Shown here: positions 24,321-33,077 of the stretch, one piece after another
Layout of the letters: each line of letters starts with the position of its first letter
Position numbering within the stretch: the stretch's first letter is position 1
NCBI GenBank assembly: GCA_902778725.1
Contig: CACYYS010000010.1
Coordinates: 1-40,657, forward strand
Length of the DNA stretch: 40,657 nt
Direction: 5' to 3'
DNA from: an uncultured Ruminococcus sp.
GTDB taxonomy: Bacteria; Bacillota; Clostridia; Oscillospirales; CAG-272
Notes under the pieces: model-generated
Told to the model about the DNA's origin: nothing
Databases searched by the model: none
The model's input: only the letters and a program-made list of their open reading frames with translations
Made by a program: the position numbers and the translations under genes

Positions 24321-27005
24321 TCAGTTTTTCGAACTCAGGTTAATGCAATCGATTCCTGCATAGGAATTCGTCGCCGCGGCGTTTTTTCCGGTGATCCGGA
24401 TACGCAAGACATTGACGCCCGCTTTGAGACGGAGCGTTCCCAATTCAGTCGAAGCGCGTCGGACAGCGGTCGCGTAACCGTCGAAAGCCGTTCCGACTGT
24501 TTTGTTGTTTACGGAAAAGGATAGGATCCCGTAGTCACGCGCCTGTGTGAGGAAAAGGACGGCGCTGTAATCTCCCTCCTGTTCCACCGCGAAATAGAGT
24601 GTGAGAACATCGCCGGTTTTTCCGCCGGTCCAGAAGAGCTGCGAGCCGCCGCTCCAGGCGGATCCCCAGCCGGTCATCGCCTGCGCGCGGATGCTTCCTC
24701 CGGTGACGGAAGCGGCCGTCGCCGTCTTCTCTTCCCCCTCGATGCGGTAAAGGGCGGGAGCGGGATCGGCATGCGCGGTATTCGTCCGGTAAACTCCCGT
24801 ATAGCGGGAAAGATCGATCTTATTCACTCCTTCGTACTCGCTTACGGGAACGAGCAGAAGGAAATCAAGACCAAAGTTATAGGCGGAGGAGCGCGCATTC
24901 TTTCCCGTCGCGATCAACGAGATCCGATCGGCGTATGCGCCGGACAGTTCTACCTCTCCGATCTCGGAAAGGGTTTCCGCCGAAACGGACGAGGCGTACA
25001 AGTCAATCTCATTACCGACCGTCTTCCCGTTCACTTCGCAGCGTACTTTTCCATAGTCCGGAGCAGAAGTAAAAGAAGCAAGCAGGACGTAGCGTCCCTC
25101 GTCCGGCGCCGGCAGGACCCATTCGAACCGATCCCCGGGCCGGATCCCTCGCGCGAAGAGCTGAGCGTATCCGCTCCAGGAAATGCCGAATCCCGTCATC
25201 TGCTGCTCATCGGCGCTCCCCTGACCGGAACAGGAGACAGGGGTAAGCGTCTCCCCCTCCACAAGCGGACCGGGAAAAGCCGACGGATCCACATAAAACC
25301 AGGACGTTTCCTCCCCGGACGGAAGAGCGTTTGCCCGGGCCATTCCGCCCGCGGAGAGATAAAAATATGAGGTGTAACCGTAACGGATATAGAGATCTCC
25401 GTAGTATTTTTCCAGACAGCCGTCAAAACTTTCGGAAAACGGGATGCTGTCGGCGAGCAGAATGCGGGTAAGGGAACGGTTGCCCGCAAAATTGGAGCGA
25501 CCGGTGCAGTACCCCTGCGCGTGATAGGGGCGCGTAAAGAGGAGCGGAGAGCACCACGCGTATCCGAAAAAGTCCTCCGTCCCCGTTCCGAACCAGGAGG
25601 GGAAAGCCTCCCCGTCGATGAAAAATTTTTCATCTCCTTCTCCCCACCAGCCGTGAGAGGGGATCTCCGGATCGGTACCGTCCTTCCGCTGAGAAACGTG
25701 GAGAGTCAATCCGACAAAGCGCCCCTCGCCCTCCGCGAAAAGGAAACGGTGGTCGGGCCGGCGATTTTTGTCCTCTACGTATGCGCCGGGCGAAAAAAGC
25801 GAGTGGAAAAACAATCCCCTTCCTCCGGGAACCGTATTCTCCGTAACGGTGAAAGACCAGGCGAGCGTTACCGGTCTCTCAAGCGATGACGAGATCTCGA
25901 TCTCCGCGCAGACGCGGTAAGGCATATACCAGTAACAGTACAGCGTCCGGTCCTCCCGGAGCCCGACGAATAGTGTCCGTACTCCGTCAAATCCATACCC
26001 GCAGCCGAAAAAATCACCAAGCGGCGCGTTGACCGACGGTTCATTTTCCCCGTCCCAGCGGATGGAAAGACGCAGGGCTTTCAGCGTCTCCACCGCCTCC
26101 CATACCGCCGCCGGTTTGTCCTTCGCTGTATCGGGGAGACGGACAAGAAAAGCAGAGATTGCTCCTCGGCCTTTCAGTACTTTGCGCGCCGGGCTCTCCC
26201 GGGTCACCGTGCAGGTCTCGAAGGGGGCGTCCTCCCCGCCGAACGGGTTCTGTTTCCCGCTCGCGGCGAGCTTTTCGCTGATCTCACGAAGCGCCGTTCT
26301 CCCCTCCCCGTGGAGGGGGAGAGGCATCGGCTCCACACTGTCTCCCGGTTTGAGCGTCGTATAATTGATGTGATAGTATTTTCCCCAATCTCCGTACGCC
26401 ACGACCCGGCAGGATACGTTATAAGTGATGGGAAGATAGCAATCGCTCCCGCGGGAGGCCGTGTAGATCAGCTCCGGCCACACAAAGGGCTCCGTCCTTC
26501 CGGAAAAGTACTCCTCAAACGGAAGGTCGAAAAGCGGATCCTCCCCGCCGTCGATATAGATCTTCACCCGTCCGCTTCCGGGTGTGGCGGACCAGATGCG
26601 GCTGATATAGCCCGGCCCCTCCATCTCAGCGAGCAAAAAGCCGCCGTCCGGCGTTTTTTTGATATACTGCGATCCGTCTCCGTTTGCGTTCCAACCGGAG
26701 TAGACCCCGTTCCGCTCGACGGAGTCGCGGCTGTAAGAGGTAAACTCCGCGCTCCGCTCGCCCGTATATCCCTCAGCAAGGAAACGGGGATCGGCAAGGC
26801 GACTCACGATATCGGCGTAGGTGTAATGCGTCGGCTCCGGTCTCTCAGGCGTCTCCGGAAGCTCTGTCTCCTGCACCGTTTCGGGCGTAAAAGTCGTATC
26901 CTCCCAATATCCGGATCGCGCTGCGCAGGATGACGAAAGCAGCGTCGCCCCGGCGAGAACAAACGCAAGCAAGGAAAGACGGATCCTTTTCTTTTCTTTT
27001 TGCAT
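24321..27005 (-). CDS. GH172-family (DUF2961) surface lipoprotein with two repeated C-terminal modules
   Basis: This is an 894-residue lipoprotein (lipobox LSSSC, Cys27). Residues ~60-560 form a GH172 core: SRIWSATPGSGRVKIYIDG near the start, and HGWWGEGDEKFFIDGE plus FGTGTEDFF at ~450-480, the conserved acidic segments. The family acts on furanosides such as alpha-arabinofuranosides and difructose. Two similar beta-rich modules follow, ~580-715 and ~755-892, with matching blocks (ISWSGYAQLF / SAWSGGSQLF, DYGKVRCEVNGKTVG / DYGILSFSVNNKTVG, GKNARSSAYNFGLDFL / GKNAAATNSYAGIDCI). They are probably carbohydrate-binding modules from an internal duplication. It is anchored outside the cell and likely works on plant glycans. 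ATG 27005 follows AAGGAG. It has its own promoter and is divergent from the GT-C gene. Confidence 0.88.
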   Translation of the reverse strand: MQKEKKRIRLSLLAFVLAGATLLSSSCAARSGYWEDTTFTPETVQETELPETPERPEPTHYTYADIVSRLADPRFLAEGYTGERSAEFTSYSRDSVERNGVYSGWNANGDGSQYIKKTPDGGFLLAEMEGPGYISRIWSATPGSGRVKIYIDGGEDPLFDLPFEEYFSGRTEPFVWPELIYTASRGSDCYLPITYNVSCRVVAYGDWGKYYHINYTTLKPGDSVEPMPLPLHGEGRTALREISEKLAASGKQNPFGGEDAPFETCTVTRESPARKVLKGRGAISAFLVRLPDTAKDKPAAVWEAVETLKALRLSIRWDGENEPSVNAPLGDFFGCGYGFDGVRTLFVGLREDRTLYCYWYMPYRVCAEIEISSSLERPVTLAWSFTVTENTVPGGRGLFFHSLFSPGAYVEDKNRRPDHRFLFAEGEGRFVGLTLHVSQRKDGTDPEIPSHGWWGEGDEKFFIDGEAFPSWFGTGTEDFFGYAWCSPLLFTRPYHAQGYCTGRSNFAGNRSLTRILLADSIPFSESFDGCLEKYYGDLYIRYGYTSYFYLSAGGMARANALPSGEETSWFYVDPSAFPGPLVEGETLTPVSCSGQGSADEQQMTGFGISWSGYAQLFARGIRPGDRFEWVLPAPDEGRYVLLASFTSAPDYGKVRCEVNGKTVGNEIDLYASSVSAETLSEIGEVELSGAYADRISLIATGKNARSSAYNFGLDFLLLVPVSEYEGVNKIDLSRYTGVYRTNTAHADPAPALYRIEGEEKTATAASVTGGSIRAQAMTGWGSAWSGGSQLFWTGGKTGDVLTLYFAVEQEGDYSAVLFLTQARDYGILSFSVNNKTVGTAFDGYATAVRRASTELGTLRLKAGVNVLRIRITGKNAAATNSYAGIDCINLSSKN

Positions 27006-27034
27006 AGAAATCTCCTTATCGGTCGGTTTTATTT

Positions 27035-27063
27035 ATTATAACGCCTGCGCGCCCGTTTTGCAA
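27035..27063 (-). promoter_or_regulatory. Promoter of the GH172 lipoprotein gene
   Basis: On the minus strand TTGCAA (27058-27063) and a perfect TATAAT (27035-27040) are 17 bp apart, 30 bases before the start codon. Confidence 0.75.
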
Positions 27064-27125
27064 TCACCGGTTTTGCCGGGAACGGAAAAAATATAACATT
27101 TTTTGATCTCTCAGAGTTCGTCCCC

Positions 27126-27154
27126 TTGTTTTCTCCGGTCTTTGGTGGTATACT
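27126..27154 (+). promoter_or_regulatory. Promoter of the GT-C-like membrane protein gene
   Basis: TTGTTT (27126-27131) and TATACT (27149-27154) are 17 bp apart, 26 bases before the ATG. Confidence 0.6.
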
Positions 27155-27180
27155 GGAACAAAGTTCTATTGGAGGCGAGC

Positions 27181-28815
27181 ATGACGAAGCGAAAGAGCAT
27201 TTCCGTATGGATCGAAACGGCGGGCGCCCGCACTCTGGCCGCGCTGACCGCCGTCTTTTCCCTTTTCCTTTCTCTCGTCAGTCTCCTGCACACCACGCTG
27301 GTCGACAATGTGCGCGAGGGCGAGGGCTCGACCGGCGTCGTCGCGATCCGCGAGCACATCGAATCCGTCAGTTATCTTGACGACAGTTTTCTTCTCAACC
27401 TTCTCCTCCTCGCCGTCTCTCTTTTCTGTTGTTTCCTCTTGATCCGCCGCGTCAGATCGGCCGATCCGAAGGTCTGCGCTCTTTTGCTTTCCGGTTTCAC
27501 CTTCCTTCTCGGACTTCTCTGGGTCCTAACCTCCCAGACGGCTCCCACGGAGGACTCGTATACCGTCACCTCGGCGGCGCGGGAATTTGCGCAAAACGAT
27601 TTTTCCGCCTTTGAGACGAAACGGTATTTTCAGAATTATTCCTTCCAGCTCGGGTATGTCTTTTTCAATGAGATCATCATCCGTTTCGTCTCGCTCTTTG
27701 CCCCGGGAGTCAACCTTCTCTATCTGCAGGTGCTCAACGCGTTTTTTCTCGCGCTGACCTACTTTTTCCTTGTCCGGATCAACGCTCTCCTTTTTGCGGA
27801 TCCGCGCGTCACGGTCCTGACCGCCGTCCTGCTCGGGATCAGCGCGGCGCCCGTGATCTCCTGCTCCTTTGTGTACGGGATCCTGCCGGGGCTGGCGTTT
27901 GCCTCCGGCGCGCTCTGCTTCGCTCTCCGCTATCTCAAGGGAGGCCCGCTGCGATACGGGATCCTCTCCGCCGTTTTTATCGCGCTCGCCGTGATGATCA
28001 AGTCGAACTTTTTCATCTGGCTCGTCGCCTTGCTCCTGCTCTTTCTCGTCCTCTTTTTCAAGAGGCGGAAGTTCTTTGCCGACGGCGCCGTCCTTCTCCT
28101 TGCGCTGATCCTCTCCCTTTCCGTGCAGCCGGCGGTGAAAGGAATGTACGAAAAGCGCAGCGGGATCGACCTCGGCGAAAAGATCCCCTACGTCAGCTGG
28201 TTTGCGATGGGACTCTCCGAGTCCGATCTGGCTCCGGGCTGGTACACTCCCTCCTATACCATCGGCAACTTTGAGAGGAACGGGCGGGATCCCGTCCTCG
28301 CCGCCGCAAGCTCGCGCGAGACGATCCGGGAACGTCTCGCGGCATTCCTCGCCTCGCCCCGCTACGCCAACAACTTTTTCTATCAAAAAACCGTCTCTCA
28401 ATGGAACGATCCCGCCTACCAGTCGATCTGGAACAACATCGTCCGGGGGCAGTACGCTCCGAAAGTCCAGCCGGCAAAATGGGTATGCGGCGAAGGGAAA
28501 GAGGCTGTGACGGGATATATGGACCTCACCGTGCAGCTCACCTTCTTCGCCTTCGCGGCGGGCTGTCTCCTCTCGCTCAAAAAAAGGGAGATCCTCACCC
28601 TTTCCCTCCCCCTGGTCGTCCTCGGCGGCTTCCTCTACCATCTGATCGGCGAGGGAAAATCGCAATATATCCTTCCCTACTATATCCTGATGTGCGCCTT
28701 TGCGGCCTACGGACTGGTAACGCTCTTTGACCGGATCCGGGCGAAGAGACCGGCGCCCGTCCCCGCTCCGGACGGCGCGAGCGCGTCCGGGGATCCACGC
28801 GACAAAAAAGAATAA
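27181..28815 (+). CDS. GT-C-type multi-pass membrane protein, probable glycosyltransferase
   Basis: This 544-residue protein starts at ATG 27181, preceded by GGAGG; a longer frame from 27103 lacks support. It has about 11-12 transmembrane helices. The first extracellular loops hold Asp/Glu residues, and a TEDSYTVTSAAREFAQND segment is followed by an aromatic stretch (YFQNYSFQLGYVFFNE). This layout resembles GT-C enzymes of the ArnT/PMT/GT39-GT87 type, which use polyprenyl-phosphate sugars on the outer membrane face. The C-terminal ~20 residues are a Pro/Ala/Asp-rich cytoplasmic tail. Donor and acceptor are unknown; wall polymer or protein glycosylation are both possible. It is a single-gene transcript. 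Confidence 0.7.
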   Translation: MTKRKSISVWIETAGARTLAALTAVFSLFLSLVSLLHTTLVDNVREGEGSTGVVAIREHIESVSYLDDSFLLNLLLLAVSLFCCFLLIRRVRSADPKVCALLLSGFTFLLGLLWVLTSQTAPTEDSYTVTSAAREFAQNDFSAFETKRYFQNYSFQLGYVFFNEIIIRFVSLFAPGVNLLYLQVLNAFFLALTYFFLVRINALLFADPRVTVLTAVLLGISAAPVISCSFVYGILPGLAFASGALCFALRYLKGGPLRYGILSAVFIALAVMIKSNFFIWLVALLLLFLVLFFKRRKFFADGAVLLLALILSLSVQPAVKGMYEKRSGIDLGEKIPYVSWFAMGLSESDLAPGWYTPSYTIGNFERNGRDPVLAAASSRETIRERLAAFLASPRYANNFFYQKTVSQWNDPAYQSIWNNIVRGQYAPKVQPAKWVCGEGKEAVTGYMDLTVQLTFFAFAAGCLLSLKKREILTLSLPLVVLGGFLYHLIGEGKSQYILPYYILMCAFAAYGLVTLFDRIRAKRPAPVPAPDGASASGDPRDKKE

Positions 28816-28827
28816 GCCGGAAAAGAG

Positions 28828-28854
28828 AAAGGAGACGGTCCCGCCGTCTCCTTT
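28828..28854. terminator. Bidirectional hairpin terminator
   Basis: An 11-bp perfect stem (AAAGGAGACGG / CCGTCTCCTTT) with a 5-nt loop is flanked by A-rich and T-rich sequence. It lies between the GT-C gene and the end of the convergent xylose operon. Confidence 0.85.
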
Positions 28855-28862
28855 TTCCTTTG

Positions 28863-29999
28863 TCAAAACTCCGGCACGATGACCGCTTCTCCGTTTTTCA
28901 TGGCGGACTCGTGCGCGCAAATCCCCGCTGCGGTAATATTGGCGCCGAGGATCTCGTCGATCCACGGCTTGCGCTCCTCGACGCAGCTGCGCACAAATTC
29001 ATGGACAAGGTGCGGATGCGAGCCGTGATGCCCGCCTCCCGCGCCTTTTTTCAAGGATTCCTGAGGATTCAGCGGGTCGAATTTACCGCCGACGGTAAAC
29101 CTCTGTATCGGCTCGGGCAGGCGCTCATGGAAGTTCGGCATAGGAGTAACAGCCGCCGCGCTTCTGCCGCCCCGCTTTCCCTCTTCCGGCTGCTGATAGG
29201 TCGTGATATAGGGATCGCTTCCGTCGGAAAAGCCCCACTCAAAGCAAGCGTTTGAGCCATAGATAAACATCCCCTCCTGATATACCCTCGCGCATTCAAA
29301 GAGCGACCGCGTCGCCTCCCCTTTGACGCCGCTTTCAAACTCAAAGAGCGCCGATTCTACCGGAAAAGGATTGCCGTACTGTTCCTCCAGCCATTTTTCC
29401 ATGCTTCCGGAGCCAAAACAGTTGACCCGGCGGATGCGGGAGTCCGAGAGCGCCACCATCGGCGCGATCGCGTGCGTTCCGTACCAGAAAGGAGGAAGAC
29501 CCATCCAGTAGGAAGGCCAGTTTGCCATATCCTGATAATGCGAGCCGCGGAAGAACTGGATCTTGCCGAACTTCCCCTCTTTTTTCATCTGTGAGGCATA
29601 GAAAAACTGATAGGTGTAGAGCGTGGTTTCCATCATCATATAGTTCTTGCCCGATTTACGCTTTGCGTCTACGATCCGCCGGATATCCTCAAGAGAGGTC
29701 GCCATCGGTACGGTACACGCACAGTGCTTTCCCGCTTCCAGGACCCTGACGCTCTGCTCCGCGTGCAGCGGGATCGGCGTTACCAGATGCACGGCGTCAA
29801 TAGAAGGGTCATTCAGTATTTCTTCAAAGCTCCCCGCAATCCTTGCACCGCCGATGTGCTCCGAAACCTTCTTGCTCTTTTCCGTATCGATGTCAAACAG
29901 GGTGAGTTCTCCGACGTCGGGATGCTCTTTATATATTCCGGCAAAAGCACCGCCGAAAGCCAGACCCACAAGCGCAACGTTAAGCTTTTTCATTTTCAT
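28863..29999 (-). CDS. Gfo/Idh/MocA-family NAD(P)-dependent oxidoreductase
   Basis: This 378-residue protein has an N-terminal Rossmann domain (VALVGLAFGG, Gly12-Gly17) and a C-terminal alpha/beta sheet domain, as in sugar and inositol dehydrogenases of this family. The usual EKP motif, whose Lys helps catalysis, is replaced by TVP (96-98, in CTVPMATS), while a His equivalent is present in WYGTHAI. The exchange occurs in some subfamilies and may mean a different chemistry or a non-dehydrogenase role. The start follows GGAGGATAA. It lies 12 bases after xylA in the same run, so it may handle a xylose-, xylitol- or arabinose-derived compound, or a sugar released by a neighbouring hydrolase. Confidence 0.88.
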   Translation of the reverse strand: MKMKKLNVALVGLAFGGAFAGIYKEHPDVGELTLFDIDTEKSKKVSEHIGGARIAGSFEEILNDPSIDAVHLVTPIPLHAEQSVRVLEAGKHCACTVPMATSLEDIRRIVDAKRKSGKNYMMMETTLYTYQFFYASQMKKEGKFGKIQFFRGSHYQDMANWPSYWMGLPPFWYGTHAIAPMVALSDSRIRRVNCFGSGSMEKWLEEQYGNPFPVESALFEFESGVKGEATRSLFECARVYQEGMFIYGSNACFEWGFSDGSDPYITTYQQPEEGKRGGRSAAAVTPMPNFHERLPEPIQRFTVGGKFDPLNPQESLKKGAGGGHHGSHPHLVHEFVRSCVEERKPWIDEILGANITAAGICAHESAMKNGEAVIVPEF

Positions 30000-30011
30000 T
30001 TATCCTCCGAT

Positions 30012-31324
30012 TTAACTGAACAGGATCCCGTTCAGAACGCTCTCGAGATATTCCTGCCCGCCGCTCTGCGGCTCTTTGGTACTGCCGAGCGTCTCGGCGT
30101 GAGCGGCAAGCTCGGCAAGCGTGGCGCCCTGCAGGATCTTTTTCCCGATCCCGCGCTCAAAACCGCCGTACCGTTCCTTTAAAAACGCGTCGATCCTTCC
30201 GTCTTCAATGATCGCCGCTGCCTTGATAAGCCCCAACGCAAAGGTGTCCATTCCCAGGATAAAGCCGTAAAACATATCCTCGTACGTATTGCTCGGGCGG
30301 CGGTTCTTCGCATCGAAGTTGAAACCGCCGGAAAGACCGCCGGCCTTGAGGACCTCGTACATACAAAGGGTCGCGCCGTACACGTCGGACGGGAACTCGT
30401 CGGTATCCCAGCCGAGGAGCATATCGCCCTGATTTGCGTCGATCGAGCCGAGCATCCCGTTGATCGCGGCGACCCGGAGCTCGTGCTGGAAGGTATGTCC
30501 CGCCAGAGTCGCGTGGTTCGCTTCGATATTCAGTTTGAAATCCTTGTCAAGCCCATACCGGCGGAGGAAACCGATCGCGGTCGCGGCGTCGAAATCATAC
30601 TGGTGCTTCATCGGCTCCTTCGGCTTAGGCTCGATATAGAAATCCCCCGTAAAACCGATCGATCTTCCGTATTCGACCGCCATTTTCATCAGGCGTGCAA
30701 CGTTTTCCTGCTCAAATTTCACATCGGTGTTCAGGAGGGTCTCGTACCCCTCTCTGCCGCCCCAGAAAACGTAGCCTCTGCCGCCCAGCTTTACCGTGAG
30801 ATCGAGCGCTTTTTTGATCTGCGCCGCCGCAAAACAGTAGACCTCCGGAGAATTTGTGCTGCCCGCGCCGTTCATATACCGGGGATGGGAAAACAGGTTC
30901 GCCGTCCCCCAAAGGCATCGGGTGTCCGTTCCCTCCATCTTCTCCAGAATATAGTCGCTGATCTCGTCAAGGCGCGGTTCGTCTCTTTGATGTCTTCCGC
31001 CTCCGGCGCAAGATCGACGTCGTGAAAGCAGAAATAGCGGATCCCGAGCTTCTGCATCAGTTCAAATCCCGCGTCTACCCTGGTTTTTGCGTGCTCCATC
31101 GTCCCCTTTGCCGCGCCGAAGGACTTGTCCGCCGTATCACGGCCGAACATATCGGTCCCCGCCGCCCCAAGCGTGTGCCACCACGCCATCGAGAAGGGCA
31201 GGTGCTCTTTCATCTTCTTCCCGAAAACGATCCGTTCCGGGTCGTAAAACTTGAAAGCAAAGGGGTTTTTGCTGTCTTCTCCCTCGTACGGGATCGCCGG
31301 AACGTTTGAGAAAAACTCTTTCAT
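30012..31324 (-). pseudogene. xylA: Xylose isomerase, interrupted by a one-base frameshift
   Basis: The gene spans two frames that together give a full-length (~437 aa) xylose isomerase, which interconverts D-xylose and D-xylulose. The first part (start 31324, AAAGGAG upstream) includes the catalytic FHDVD segment and continues to DIKETNR. The next expected residues ([14 protein letters not shown]) are only readable one frame over, and the second part then runs correctly through LWGTANLF, the metal-binding [14 protein letters not shown] and [17 protein letters not shown]. The break is a missing base at about 30972-30973, inside GCGCC. It could be a sequencing or assembly error, a recent mutation, or, less likely, programmed frameshifting. 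Everything else looks intact, so an error or a very recent event fits best. Confidence 0.93.
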
Positions 31325-31339
31325 TTTTTCTCCTTTTTG

Positions 31340-31483
31340 TCAATTCAGAATATTCGTTAAGGTATTGCCTTTTTCGTCTGTCAGCCGGAGCGTGAATCCG
31401 AATTGCCGGCCGCTGCTCATCCGCTCCGCGCTGACCGCAGACTTCGCCAGGATCGTATTCTCGCCTTCCGTTTCCCGGATCAC
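31340..31483 (-). CDS. Possible 47-residue ORF between xylB and xylA
   Basis: A GTG at 31481-31483 overlaps the xylB stop (GTGA) and has GGAG a few bases upstream. The frame ends with TGA 15 bases before the xylA start. The peptide is protein-like in composition (for example RQFGFTLRLTDEKGNTL) and is not homopolymeric. I recognise no family. It could be a real small protein, the 3' remnant of a lost gene, or chance. Confidence 0.3.
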   Translation of the reverse strand: MIRETEGENTILAKSAVSAERMSSGRQFGFTLRLTDEKGNTLTNILN

Positions 31484-32949
31484 CGGAGCTCCGAAAACAG
31501 CTCCTTCAGACTCGGGTAGATCTTCCGGAAGGCGCGGTAGCGCGCTTCATACCGCGCGGCGGTCTCCGGATCCGGCGGATAGGTCTTCGCCGTTTTCGGT
31601 TCCCGCGCGCACGCGCGCACCGAAGGATACTCCCCGCAGGCAACCATGGCGAGCCGGACGGCGCCGAGCGCGGGACCTTCCTCCGTTTCCGGGACCCGGA
31701 GCTCGATACCGAGCACGTTGCAAAGGATCGTGAGCCACAGGGGCGATCTCGCACCGCCGCCGCAGACGGTGGAACTTTCGATCCGGATCCCGAGCGAGCG
31801 CGCCACTTCCACGTTATCCCGAACGGCGAACGCGACCCCCTCCAGGACCGCCTGCAGCATAGCCTCTCTCGTCGTATCGGGACGGAGACCGAGGAAGACT
31901 CCGCTTGCGTTCGTATCGTTGACCGGACTTCTCTCCCCCATCAGATAGGGGAGAAAGTATACGCGGTTGCGGCCGAGCGTCTCTCCGCCGATCCGCGCCT
32001 GCTCGGCGGAGAAATCCCCGGTACCGAGGATCTCCTCGCAGAACCATTTGTTGCAGGAGGCCGCCGAAAGCATACAGCCCATCAGATAATAGCCGCCGTC
32101 CGCGTGGCAGAAGGCGTGCAGACTGTTGTTTCTGTCCATGCGGAAACGCTCCGACGAGATCAGCACCGTCCCGCTCGTCCCGAGGGAAATGTTGCATTTT
32201 CCGTCTCCTACCGTCCCCGTTCCGATCGCCGCCGCGGCGTTGTCCGCCGCGCCCGCCGCCACCCTTACCCCCGCGGGGAGTCCCAGCTCCTTTGCCGCGC
32301 CGGGAAGGAGCGTTCCGATACACGCGCCGCTCTCAAAGAGCCGCGGCATTTGAGATCGATCCAGCGAGCAAAGGGAGAGCATCTCCCCGGACCAGCGTTT
32401 TGCTTTTACGTCCAGCAAAAGCGTCCCCGCCGCGTCGGAATAATCGGTCGCGTATACCCCGGTCAGGCGGTAATTGATATAGTCTTTCGGGAGCATGATC
32501 CGGGCGATCCGCTCAAAATTCTCCGGCTCCCGTTTTTTCACCCAGAGCAGTTTCGGCGCCGTGAAACCCGCAAACGCGACGTTGGCGGTATAGGCCGAAA
32601 GCTTCTCCCTGCCCACTTCCGTATTCAGATAGTCCGTCTCCTCAAAGGTCCTGCCGTCGTTCCAAAGGATCGCGGGGCGGATAACGCGATCCTCTGCGTC
32701 AAGTATGACGAGCCCGTGCATCTGCCCCGCCACGCCGATCCCCGCGACGCCGTCGATCCCGGAGACAAGCTCTCTTACTCCCTCGGAAAACGCGTTCCAC
32801 CAATCGGCAGGATCCTGTTCGCTCCAACCGGGGTGTGGATAACGCAAAGGATAGTTTTTTGTGCAGGACCGCACGACGGCGCCGCTCCGGTCGCAGAGGA
32901 TCAGCTTCACCGAAGACGTTCCAAGATCCGCTCCGATATAATAGGCCAT
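31480..32949 (-). CDS. xylB: Xylulokinase
   Basis: This 489-residue FGGY-family kinase phosphorylates D-xylulose with ATP to give xylulose 5-phosphate for the pentose phosphate pathway. N-terminal ATPase motif GADLGTSSVKLIL, GVAGQMHGLV (typical of xylulokinases), LPKDYINYRLTG, ISLGTSGTV and the C-terminal CGGGARSPLW are all present. Length is normal. ATG 32949 follows a G-rich ribosome site (GGGGAAG). It is the first gene of the xylB-xylA-oxidoreductase run and is divergent from an AraC-type regulator 128 bases away, the usual layout for inducible pentose use. No xylose transporter is in the window. Confidence 0.95.
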   Translation of the reverse strand: MAYYIGADLGTSSVKLILCDRSGAVVRSCTKNYPLRYPHPGWSEQDPADWWNAFSEGVRELVSGIDGVAGIGVAGQMHGLVILDAEDRVIRPAILWNDGRTFEETDYLNTEVGREKLSAYTANVAFAGFTAPKLLWVKKREPENFERIARIMLPKDYINYRLTGVYATDYSDAAGTLLLDVKAKRWSGEMLSLCSLDRSQMPRLFESGACIGTLLPGAAKELGLPAGVRVAAGAADNAAAAIGTGTVGDGKCNISLGTSGTVLISSERFRMDRNNSLHAFCHADGGYYLMGCMLSAASCNKWFCEEILGTGDFSAEQARIGGETLGRNRVYFLPYLMGERSPVNDTNASGVFLGLRPDTTREAMLQAVLEGVAFAVRDNVEVARSLGIRIESSTVCGGGARSPLWLTILCNVLGIELRVPETEEGPALGAVRLAMVACGEYPSVRACAREPKTAKTYPPDPETAARYEARYRAFRKIYPSLKELFSELR

Positions 32950-33016
32950 ACCGGACTTCCCCCCTTTTTTCTTTCCTTTCGCAAAGCTTTTTCTCTTTCA
33001 TTTTAACAGATCCGTA

Positions 33017-33045
33017 TTGACATTTTCAGCCATTTACGATAGAAT
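33017..33045 (+). promoter_or_regulatory. Promoter of the xylose-side AraC regulator gene
   Basis: TTGACA (33017-33022) and TAGAAT (33040-33045) are 17 bp apart. No equally good promoter is seen for xylB on the other strand, which fits a need for activation. Confidence 0.7.
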
Positions 33046-33077
33046 AATAGGACAAAATCTGATTTTTTCGGTGAAAT

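Noticed and set aside
27526-28965. 479-codon antisense frame over the GT-C gene
   Set aside because: Highly charged shadow of a membrane-protein gene; it also reads through the terminator hairpin.
30012-31324. Two separate xylose-isomerase-like genes
   Set aside because: The two parts join perfectly with one added base, so they are one broken gene.
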